Origin: Phoebastria nigripes
Taxonomy: Eukaryota > Chordata > Aves > Procellariiformes > Diomedeidae
DNA: 64,000 bases
Direction of reading: 5' to 3'
NCBI GenBank assembly: GCA_035582835.1
Contig: JAYKAV010000471.1
Span: forward strand, 26,701-90,700
Position numbers and translations under genes: made by a program. This document shows, one piece after another, positions 42,651 through 53,100 of the stretch (its first letter is position 1; the number at the start of each line of letters is the position of its first letter). The notes under the pieces were generated by a model. The model made no database searches and was not told the DNA's origin. It was given only the letters and a program-made list of their open reading frames with translations.

Positions 42651-44952
42651 TGGCTGGGTTGGAAGAGGTTGTTATTGTCACAATATATTAGTGTTTCCTA
42701 ATTTCTGCTGAAGTCATCTCTGTCATGTATTAAGCTCAGACTACTTTCCTCACTTTCTGTGCCAAATTATTTTCCACTTTTTGTCAAAGAAATGGTATTA
42801 TGAGGCCTCCTTCATTCTAAAATTACCTAGCTGTAATCAACTTTCAATTACCTTTTGCCATTCTCTTCTGGTGCAGGTTGTCTGTGCTGTAAGTGTAGAG
42901 ACTTGGTTAAACACTGTTATTGATTAGTTGTTATACAGTGCTGCTCTAACACTCTTTCCTACAGCATGGAGCTAGAAGTAATAATCCCAGTTGTTACTGT
43001 CTGGGACTAGCTTCTATAGATGCTAGAGAAGCTAGAAGCTAGTCCCAGCCAGACCTACACTGGCTGCTTGTCAGTACAGCCTAGTTGCCTCTGCAATAAA
43101 TTTCAGTACACACTGAAGTTTTCTGGGCCCATCTCAAGTCTGGCATGGAGAAAATCAAGCTGGAGTAATAAGTGCTGAGGTAAGTGCTACATGAGCCACA
43201 CAATTATTGACACTTAGGGTTGCACAAGGGCTTACGTTTGGACACAGTGCTAAACTCAGACTGTCTCCTTGCATTTGTGTCACAGCAGGCCAGAATTTAT
43301 AAGCCCTCTTGGCACCTGGTATTCTGGAAAGTGCAATGCGAAGGCTGAGCCGGACTGGCAGGACAAGTGCTTATCCAGAACTGATAAATTCTGGGTAAAT
43401 ACTTCTGCTCTGTATTTTTAAATGCATTCCACAGTACCCATACTGTTAGGGCTTATTCATTATTTGCAGTGTTCAGTATCCCAGGTAGAAGAGGACTGAC
43501 TATAATGCGAGACAACAGAAATCCAAACCAGTAAGCTGTACATATAATCATCTCTGAAACAGATCTAGGGACTCCCATCTCTTAAGTAGGCACAAAATAA
43601 CAATTGTCATTAATATTTGGTATACCGGTATCAGGCAGTGGTTGTCTGCCATGGCCTATGAGTGTCAAAAGTGGCCTGTGTAATATACAGCTAGTGGGTA
43701 TGCAAATTAGATGCAAATCAAGCAGCTGCTCTAGCACAGAGTAGTATTTATTGGGTAGAAATGCATCAACAGGTGTGCTTAAGGTCAATAATAGGTGTCT
43801 GGAAGGACTTGCAGGACTAGCACTGCAGGACTAGCAAAGAGGTAGGTACAGAGCAGTCATTGAGCAAGGGGCATGAGGGTATTAAGTATGGATACTGGAG
43901 CTTGCAAGAAGTCACTGATACTACAAGGCAGCTTAGAATTAAGACACTTAAACTGAGATCATTAGGCAAGGATTGGGAGTTTAGAACAAGGGGCATGAGA
44001 GAAGAGTATTGACACTCAGAAGTGTCTGACACTGGCCCCTGTCTTGGTTCTTTCCTGGTGAGTCTCTTGGATATTGGGCTATGTTGTGTTCTGTTAGCTG
44101 TGAAATAGATGGATAGAGGAGCTAGAGCAAAGTCNGTGTCTCTTGTGTGGCTCCCATAGAGGTGAAAAAAACATTTTTTTTTCTTTAAGCCAAAAACCCT
44201 GGATGCCATTAGTATAAGATCTTCAGATTACATGGAAGGGTTTAGTCACCTTACAAGAGCAAAGCAGGAACCTGGCAATATCACAACTTGTTACACTCAT
44301 ATGGCATGTACACTGTTTGGGAAGTCCAACTATGTCCCCCTACAAATATATCAATACAAGGAAATTCAGAGCATACGTGCTGGCAAAAGCAAGCAGTTAC
44401 CAAAGATGTTAGGGGTTCCTAGACTTCCTACTCTAAAGTTTAGATTCTGCATTTTAGTAATGAAGTTGTGGCTTGTTTCAAACTGTGAGTCATTATTCTT
44501 GCTGAAACATGCCCTTCACAAATTATCTTTCAAAGGCAGAACAATCCACTGGTTATTTTTAGAGATTTTTGTTTTGTTTTGCCTTTCTTGGCAAAGTAAC
44601 TAGGTATTTTGGTAATAAAGTTACAAATAAATTGTTAAAATTCATTTTAAAAGAAGAAACATGATCATAGTACAGTTCTACTCAGCCTTTTTGGTTTTGT
44701 TATTTCCTTCTTTTACTGTCTGACATGATTTTTGTTCTCCTTTCCCACAGAGTGCTTGTTGTGACATTCCTGTCTTATCAGTATGTTTCATCATCTCGTT
44801 AAAAGTAACCTGTATTAAAAATAAAGAATATCACCGGTGTGTACCAACTTCTTAAGCGTTATTTAAAGTCACCTTCCTGCCAATTGGTTTATCCAAAATA
44901 ATTACGAGCTGAGCTGTGAAAAGATGTTTTCTTTTTCTTTTTCTTCTTCCAG
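42651..44952 (+). other. RNF180: End of the long RNF180 intron
   Basis: AT-rich intron leading to the RING exon; the last ~30 bases are a long pyrimidine tract. It holds a 16-bp-arm inverted repeat at 43001-43048. The open frames at 43817-44209 (-) and 44232-44603 (+) have no family resemblance. Confidence 0.65.
43001..43048. repeat. Perfect inverted repeat, 16-bp arms, 16-base loop
   Basis: CTGGGACTAGCTTCTA (43001-43016) and TAGAAGCTAGTCCCAG (43033-43048) are exact reverse complements; after one mismatch the pairing resumes for three more bases. The loop itself contains gctag/gaagc, related to the arms, which suggests local copying. It is the strongest stem in the window. Confidence 0.9.
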
Positions 44953-45178
44953 GCTGCAAGTGATAACCTGCATACAGACAACGAGCATGAACTCAGAGGA
45001 GATAAAGAAAGCTATCTCTGTGCAGTGTGCCTGGATGTTTATTTCAATCCTTACATGTGCTATCCATGCCACCACATCTTTTGTGAACCTTGCTTAAGGA
45101 TGCTTGCCAAAGACAGTCCAGCCAGCACTCCATGTCCACTGTGTCGCACTACAATTGCCAGAGTCTTTTTCCAAACAG
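44953..45178 (+). CDS. RNF180: RNF180 RING-finger exon
   Basis: This exon encodes the catalytic RING domain that recruits the E2 enzyme for ubiquitin transfer. It starts after a strong acceptor (ttcttcttccag) in phase 0 and ends at CAG|gtataa in phase 1 (226 nt). The first ~20 codons are an acidic linker. The RING is C3HC4: CAVC (45019-45030), then [13 protein letters not shown] with the central Cys/His ligands, and CPLC (45133-45144). All eight zinc ligands are present. Sequence from CAVC to RVFFQT is nearly identical to mammalian RNF180. Read-through of the donor would add about 35 codons before a stop, so intron retention would give a truncated protein. Compared with the mammalian protein as I recall it, the linker is shorter and different, which may mean a missed microexon or lineage change. 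Confidence 0.98.
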
Positions 45179-46739
45179 GTATAAAAATGAAAGTTTTTAC
45201 AATACAGAAAACTATTTGTAGCTTTCCTTCCTGTATTTCTGGCCTGAATAAATATGTAGTTACAAATATAGCAAAACCCTGCTAACCAAATGTAGTCATA
45301 AAAAGAAGAAAGAAATAATAATATGCAATGGGCCACATCCAAAATGCATGCAGAGCGAAATTTGGTGATATTAATCTACTGTGAGGTTTTCTTTGCATTT
45401 AACTCTTCCTAGGACTATTCCACACAGGCTCCCTTCAGTGGCAAGAAACTATTCTGGATGCATGTTTTAAAACTTTTTGATTTTTGAAGTGTGGTTCTGA
45501 TATTTTGCATTTCTTGGTTTCCTCTTCCTAAATAATCACAAACTCCAAACATAATAAATGTTTTCTCAAAATATCCTACCAGAAGAGCATTTTTTAAATT
45601 ACTAACTTAATGACACACACAAAAAAAAATGCTCTTTTCTTGGTTTTATGGCTTTAATTTAGCTACAAGTGAAAATAAAGGCTGGCAGAACTATAGAATC
45701 CTCCTAACTAGTCTTGTTTTTAAATTCTCCATTATTGGCCTCTTAGACCCTCATCTGTAGTGTTCCTGACTTTTAGCAGTAGGAAAACATGGTGCATAAG
45801 GGGTGTTTGATGTCAGAATGAGTACAGGGATAGAAGAGGGTAAGTAGTGTTGTAGATTGGATACGTGGAACAGCATGAGTCAGTCTTTTATGCCTGGAGC
45901 TTAAAAAGGTGAATTCAAGCACCATGGATAAATTTGCACTATGATATCTGGAGCTAGGCCCTCTACAGCACTTAAAACTGTGCATGGACAGGTCACAAAG
46001 TAATGGAAATGACTCAGCCATGCAGGAGTGTTTGTTTATTTTTGCATGCTGCAGAGATCTTGCAGCGATCCTCTTTAAACTGGGAGAGTGCTGTGATGAT
46101 GACAGGTTGGGGATGCAGATTAAGTATGATTTCACATTGATCAGCAGAGCTGCCCAGCTTCTATTTCTGGTTGTGGACAGACTCTCCCTCTGCACAGGCA
46201 CAACTTTGTATAGTTTAATGGCAGACCAGTTCTAACTGACTGGGCTAAATAAGAACTCATTTGGGTGGGAAGGAGGCCTTTTTCAGACAAGCTAATTGCC
46301 CCAGGATGGTTCTGGGAAGCTGCTGGTGGCCAGGGATAGGGACTGCCTATGTCAGCACTGCAGCAGAGAAAATGGATGGAAAGCTGCGGCCTGAGCACTC
46401 TCAGCACCCTGCCTGGCTGGTGTATAGAGGTTTCAAGGTGTTCTCTTTTCATTTGCTTAATATTTGATGCTCCTTTGGTTTTGATGTACAGATGAAGCGT
46501 GTTTCACCAATAGAGAATTACTTTTAGTTGTTTTAGGGCCATTTAAATTTTAAGAAAGCTGTTTAACAGATTTGCTGCAGTAAAATACTACTGGGAGAGC
46601 ACAAAGAGAGAATATAGATGCTTGCTAAAATGTATTTGCAAAACTTTTCAACACATTTATTTCAACACTGTCTTTTAAGTGAAATATTAGCAGGATTATT
46701 TGTAGTCTTTGAGTACTTAATATACAATGTGTAAAAATA
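45179..46739 (+). other. RNF180: RNF180 intron after the RING exon
   Basis: AT-rich intron. Overlapping frames on both strands at 45773-46452 are the longest here but show no conserved family or splice borders. No transposon is recognised until the CR1 at 46740. Confidence 0.65.
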
Positions 46740-47045
46740 CCTGATGGGAGGGAATGAAGAAGGGGGAGCCGGACTCTTCTCAGTGGTGCCCACTGACAGG
46801 ACAAGAGGCAGTGGGCACAAATTGAAACACATGAAATTCACTCTGAACACAAGAAAACAGTTTTTTCCTGTGAGGGTGGTCAAACAGGTTGCCCAGAGAG
46901 GCTGTGGAGTTTCCGTCTGTGGAGATACTCAAAACCCAACCAGACACACTCCTGGGCAACCTGCTGTAGCTGACCCTGCTTGAGCAGGGGGGGTTGGACT
47001 AGTTGATCTCAAGCCATCCCTTCCAACCTAACCCATTCTGTGAAA
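46740..47045 (+). mobile_element. CR1 LINE 3' end, plus orientation
   Basis: About 306 bp match the CR1 3' region: gactcttctcagtggtgccc, the segment on bringing down of a single gene-end (ctgtgagggtggtcaaacag), gcccagagaggctgtggagt, ttgagcaggggggttggact and a terminal ccattctgtga. This is the last part of ORF2 3' sequence and the 3' UTR of avian CR1. It is 5'-truncated. The frame 46744-46983 is part of it and not a host gene. Confidence 0.96.
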
Positions 47046-49128
47046 ATATTAAAAAGGTATGTAGTTTTTTGGAGGAAAAGGATTTCTGTGGCTAACGTGT
47101 GAATACAGTGTCATAAATACGTAAATAGCGAGTCTACTGTAAATAGAGAGCCATAACAGTATATGAGATGTGTTTAGCATTAACAACTTCAGATGAGAGA
47201 AATCCATATGGCCTTACAGCAGCTATTTGTATATTGCTATTCAGTATATGGCACTATATGCTTGACTTAGCAATATATTTGAAAATAGATATACTAAATT
47301 TACTTTATTATACATGTATTAAGAAAAATATTTTGTAATTTCCCAGTGCATAACATATTGAGCAGCTTTTAAATCAACCAAGAAATATTGATGATGATAT
47401 CATATCCTTAAAGAAATTAGTAAAATCAACACATTAAGGAAGATGGATGGTGCCAGACCAATGTAAAGGATAGTAAAAATATTCAGGAGATTTATTAAGC
47501 CTTTTAAAAGTTATGCTAAAGTCACTGCTGCTATAGGTTTGTGCAGCCAGCAAAGCAAAGTTGCTAGCATTTTTTACATATTTCTCTAATGCTACAGCTG
47601 GGATGTCTTATTTCCCTCACTAATTTATTCTGGATGCTTTCTGCACCTTTCCTTTTCTATAACTGCATTTTATTTTACAAGAATATCTCAAAAAGAAAAC
47701 ATTTAAGGATATATTCAGAAGTTCACTTTTTAGCTTGTACAGTTTTGCAAACTGAACATAACTGCAACAGAAGGATGCATGTAACGTCAAAAAAAGATGA
47801 AGGCTAAAAGGTCAACTGTCCACCAATTATGAAGAAAAAGAGTGCTTAACCCAGAGCTACAAAGCTGGATGTGACCCACAAGGATACTTCCTCTGGCCTG
47901 TTGCCTTGATCAAGTGAGCCTTTTCCACTGGTTCCCTTGAGAATGAATTCCAGTCCAGATAGGTTGCTCTGGTGGTGTCCGCCATGCCATTCCCGTCTTT
48001 CTTAAAGGCTTTCTCCCAGCAGGATAAACTCACATCTGGTCAGATGATAGGGTGCCCAGCATACACCTGTTTTGATCTGATGGCAGCAACCTACTTCAAG
48101 TATCTCTGTCTTTTAAATGCCTCTCCTATCAAGGGAAAGATTGAGCCAGGGACTGGCTTCTACACTTCCATTCATATAAAGTTTCATTTATGTTAAGTGT
48201 TTCCAAGAAGGGCTGGATCTGGCACTCATGTACAATAAATCCACCACTTTGGAGAAATGCAGATTCACTGTAGTGGTTGTGCACGGGAGGTGTAGGCACG
48301 TGGCAGGGAGAGGGTCACATACATACGGAAAGACAGGTGGCCTGGCCAGCCTGAAAGGATCTTTCATCAAAAGCCTAACCAAGCAACCTTTTAAAAGACA
48401 GTAAGAGTTGTCACCATTGCCTTTCCTGAAAAACAGGAATTGGGTGCTTCACCAGAGGTTTCAGTGTTTAAATTTGGACAATAAAGTTGAAAGAACTGAG
48501 TCGGTCTTTATGGCCTGTAGAAGGAAGCTGTTGATGGTGTGAGAGGCAAGCAGAGTCTCATCAGAGGCTATTTCTCTGAATCTGAATAGTACTTAATCCA
48601 ACTATGTTCAGTGGCATATAAAGTTCTTATATAAAAATTAAAAACCACTAGTGAAAAATACACAGCTTGTGCCTTTTACATTTAGGAAAGAAAACAGCCT
48701 CTTCCCCTTCGCTGACAGAGGTTGTTTATGGATACAGTAGCACTGTTCTCACATAATGAGATGGAAGGATTTGGAGATTTCTGTACTCTGCATGTGTTGT
48801 GTAGCCTCATTCCACCTGTGTTCCGACAGAGTGAAATACGGGATAATTTTTAGAATAAGACCAGCATATTTTTTTTGCTTCAAATCTGCTAATGCCTTCC
48901 TCTTACATAGAAAAAGCTACTGCAACCAAAGGGCATTTGGAATTTTTTCTTCTTTCTGGAGCCTGCTCGCAAAAAGCTTAGTTTTCTCAAATTTGCCAGA
49001 GAAAAAGATTTGATCCTTTCATAAAATATTGATAATTGAAAAAGTATGTACAACTGCAATGAACCAGGTAAAGTAATAATACATAAGCCTTTTCAAAGAT
49101 CTGTGAAGGGCCTTTTCTTTCTTTTAAG

Positions 49129-49337
49129 GTACAGAAGGAATTATGGTAGTGGCTGCTATTATTAGTATTTATCTGGAGCCCTGGTGGTTTGAAGGACCAA
49201 AATGGGGGGTTTTGAAGTTTTGCCTGTTAACTACTATCTTGGCAACTCTGTCTGTTATCAGCAGATCACTTCTTTTCTGTGGTAGGAAAATGTGGTTATT
49301 TTTAAATTGTTTTCCATTGTTGTATTGCTGTGGATAG
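49129..49337 (+). other. Candidate alternative 3' exon with membrane segments
   Basis: A pyrimidine tract and acceptor (ccttttctttcttttaag, AG at 49127-49128) precede a frame that is open to a TAG at 49335-49337. If joined to the RING exon (phase 1), the first codon is completed in frame and about 69 codons follow. They are mostly hydrophobic, with one likely membrane segment before EPWWFEGPKW and others after it, plus a Cys-rich end. Canonical RNF180 also ends in a membrane anchor, encoded by an exon not seen here. No clear AATAAA follows, and chance is a real alternative. Confidence 0.2.
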
Positions 49338-49880
49338 GTTAGTTTTGACAGTTTTGAGTTGCAGTCCATGTAGATATTTCCCAAAATTATATCCCGAGAA
49401 GCTGATGATTTCTTGAGATTAATAAGTTATGTCAACTCTTGCAATGTGTCATTAATCATTCTAGAAATGTGTTCTTAATTCCTGTTAATCCACAACATTT
49501 AAAAAAATGTCCAAAGAAATTTTCAAACACCTCCCCTCTCCTTGCATTATTGACTGTTACTGAGTGATGGTGTTAAACAAAAAACAATATGAACTGAGAA
49601 TTAATACCACAGTCAGTTTGATAGATGTCCTTTTCATTCACAGAGGTCATCATAGTTTTGTAAGTTAAATAGCCTGATTTATTATGTACTTCATTTTGCT
49701 AGAATTTGACATCATCTTTCCTAAATGCTTTTTCTCAGAGGAACAGAATCAAAAATCACTTGTTCTTGCTATATCTGGAAATGCTTGGGTTTACGTGATT
49801 TTAAAACCGTTTAAAAGATGTTATAATCAGAAAAAGGATTACACAGTAGATAAGGCATTTTTATTTTGTAGTATAAACGT

Positions 49881-49950
49881 ATCAAATTATATATAATATA
49901 TGCTATTATATGCTATCAAATTATATATAATATATGCTATTATATGCTAT
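49881..49950. repeat. TA-rich tandem duplication, 34 bp x 2
   Basis: The unit atcaaattatatataatata plus tgctattatatgct occurs at 49881-49914 and 49915-49948 without visible differences. It lies 68 bp before the acceptor of the post-RING exon and may be polymorphic. Confidence 0.92.
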
Positions 49951-50017
49951 AATTGTAGCAAATTATTGCTATATTTACAGCACTGATGTATACATTCTGT
50001 CCCATTAACTATTTTAG

Positions 50018-50143
50018 AACTGAACAACTCTACCAAATCTTTTTTCCCTGCGGAATATATGAAGTTAAAAGAAAATTTTCAAAAATCAAATTCTGCAAAA
50101 TGGCCTCTACCAAGCTGCAAGAAAGCCTTCAGAGTTTTTGAAG
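50018..50143 (+). CDS. RNF180: RNF180 post-RING exon
   Basis: This exon continues RNF180 after the RING domain. It begins in phase 1 after ctattttag and ends at GAAG|gtaagt, a consensus donor, in phase 1 (126 nt). The encoded [10 protein letters not shown] and [17 protein letters not shown] stretches match mammalian RNF180, where they link the RING to the C-terminal membrane anchor. The reading frame joins exactly to the RING exon. The donor implies at least one more coding exon downstream. Confidence 0.97.
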
Positions 50144-53100
50144 GTAAGTTTTTTAATTTTTCCCTAAACTTCACTCAGTCTTGAGTATAATATTTGAAAA
50201 TAAGTCTCTAGCTAATACATGCCATAGGAAATCAGAGACAGATGATTATTAAAGTAGAGCTGAGTTAAATTCTTCTGGGTGACTCATACACAGTGCTCTG
50301 AAACTAAAGATACATGGCAAATTGTAAAAAGACAATCTGTGTGTGTACTTTTTTATTTATTCTTAGATCTTTAATTTTGTGCACATTATCAGGATAATTG
50401 TATATAATTTCCTGTTTGGAAAAATTTGTGTCTGCATAGTGGAATAAAGAAAATTACTCGGGGAAAAAAGTTACTAGTTCTGACTGTGGTCAATAAAAAC
50501 CTCTCCAAAAAAAAATCAGAATCAGTCTTTTATGAAAGAAGTCATGTAAAAAAGTTGGAATAATATCATACATATTATTTTGTATTGCTTGTTTTATACA
50601 TATGAAATGGGGTAAAGGGTGTGGGTGTTTTAGCTTTGTTTTCTGCTTGTTATATGAAGAAAGCTTAGTCCTCTTGTTGCTACTTTAACACTTAAACAAT
50701 TTCATGGTTATTAACTGGTTGTTAACTGACAAACATTGAAGTTAGACCACTGAAATGTGGGATTCACTGTTTACCCATGTTTCCCTGTTTTCAGTCTAAT
50801 GGCCTTTCTTCACCAGGCCTCATCTACGTTTACTTACATAGTTACTTTCTGTAGTGTTGTGTCTTGCTAGCAGATATATTTTTCCTGTTTGTAAGAACAA
50901 TATAGATTGCTTCTAAAAGTATGTGGAAAAAATAAAACAAGACATCCTTTTTATATTCCTTTTGTGAGTCTACCCAGGCCTTTCTGCAGGTCAAATTTGA
51001 TAAATTTCGGTCCTCCACTTATAAAACTGTGTCACACAAGGTCATGATTTGATACTGAAAATAACAAGAAATGCTCCTAGCTATCAAAAATGAGCAGACT
51101 TGAGAAGTTTGAGGACTGGTAGATCATCTTTGGTATTACTCAGAGGGGAAGCTCTTGGCAGGAAAAACAAAGATGAGTATTTCTTTTCTCTAACAGCAGT
51201 TAATGTAGCATGGATGTTGATGCTGAGCTTATTGGTTTATTGTAATACATTACTTTACGTATGTGACATAGTTCATATATGTTCCATAGTGTCATATGAA
51301 TGATGTCTTTCATAAATATGAAAAGCTACCATGCTGAGCTTTGTACAAAACATAAATAATTAAAAATAAAAGCAAGATATGCAGAGGTCATACAGCTTCA
51401 GTATTGTGCTACCTGAAAATTGGGCTTGTTATTCCACAAAGGTAGTTCAGAATGCTGGATTTATGTGTCTCCAAAGGATAGCCTAAAAGTCCCACACCAA
51501 ATGGGAACATGATTAGATCTAGTTAATAGGAAACCCAAACCACATAGCTGTCTGAAACTTTGTCTTTGCCTTCTTAAATATGAATGTCGCTGCCATTTGT
51601 CTCTCTTCTGACTTTTTATTTGAATAAAGCTACTGCAGGGTTTGTGTCAGTTCAAAACGCCAGTGTATAATATTTTCTTCCTGGACTGCTTTTTTGGGCT
51701 TACATCTAAATTGTGCTTGGCAGCATCTAAAGTTCCATATTTGGTTTTCTTAACTTTGCTTACGTTCCCTGTCTCAGGAGGCTCCCAGGGGCTTTACAGG
51801 AGTAGAAGACTGAGCATACTGGCAGCAAAAGACTTCTGACACCATAATAGATGCCCTCACAAATGCAAACCCTAATATCACTGAGAGCGGTAGGGGAAAA
51901 GAGGCTACTTAGGTTAATTTTTGTTTCATTAGGAAGGTAACAGCCTAATAAGATGTTAGAGTTGCAGAAGGCAAAATATAAAGAATGGGAAGAAGAACAG
52001 AGTAGGTACATGACTAGAGTGACTGGAGTGAAAAGGGATATGATTACAGTGCTTAGAAAGTGATGAAAACATGCAGTTTGAATGTGAGAATAACTGCCTC
52101 TTTATAAGACAATACTGCATTGTTAAAGAAGAAGTTCTATGGACCTGTTAGAAATGCATATGCTCTTTTGTCTAGTTCATATCCAGCAGGTCCAGTGGTC
52201 ACTGAGAATCTAGCAGCTCTTTTCAAACTTCATATGATTCCAGTTTGCCATATGACAAAACCTCTTCCACAATATTATTTTAATACTCCGGACATAAAAA
52301 TGGTAAACTTTCAACAGTACACCACTCATTAGAGATGCTAGACCTGATAAATCCAGACCTCTGAATTAGATTGGGATGCAAGGAGAGAAAGATGGCTGTT
52401 GAGAAGCCTAGATTAGGCTATAGAAGGTTTATCAGTTTGAACTAATTTAGACTTTCTGAACATTGTAGGACTGCTAGATAAAATCAAGCATCTTTTCTTT
52501 TTCCTTACTTTTTTTCCTGAGCTGATTCACTGAGCCAAACAGATTTTGTAATCAATATGTGAGTCTTCTCTCATATGAGAGTTTCCACGAGGAATGTAAA
52601 ATTATCTTCTAAAAAAACCCACAAACATCCGCAGCTTTTGAGTTTTTATACAAAAAGTAAGAAACCTCAGCACTGTAGCACTTTTGTACTTTCAAGCTGA
52701 TGAAAATTGCTCCAGACTAGTTTGTCCTTATACTGCACTGTATTTTTTTCCAATTAAAATCATTAACAGAATTCCCATTTGTTTCATAAACATTACATAT
52801 GGTATTGCTCTGTATATGGTCTGCTCTATTTGGTCAAGGGTAGGTTAATGATAAAATGGAAATGCTATTCAAGAATGAAAGCCAATCTTCTTTTACCATT
52901 CAGATTTTTAATATAAGTGAAAGTTAACAAGCTAATTTTAAATATTCCTCTAAAATGTCTTCTGTTTTATATGAGATAAACAAAGATATTACATTAGTTA
53001 TTGTTTTGAGTATTGGTAACTTTTAAAAAATGTAATTGCACAATAGAAATAACATCTCAAATAATGGTTTCCTTAAATAGATTTAAAAATAAATAAATAA

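Larger units (their letters stand above)
47046..50017 (+). other. RNF180: RNF180 intron between RING and post-RING exons
   Basis: AT-rich intron ending at an AG acceptor (50016-50017). It contains the exon-like hydrophobic frame at 49129-49337 (separate entry) and a 34-bp TA-rich tandem duplication at 49881-49950. No other gene or transposon is recognised. Confidence 0.65.

Noticed and set aside
45773..46452. Frames of 103-142 codons on both strands near the RING exon
   Set aside because: No family match or splice context, and frames on opposite strands cannot both be explained by a gene.
46744..46983. 79-codon frame
   Set aside because: It is the 3' part of a CR1 LINE.
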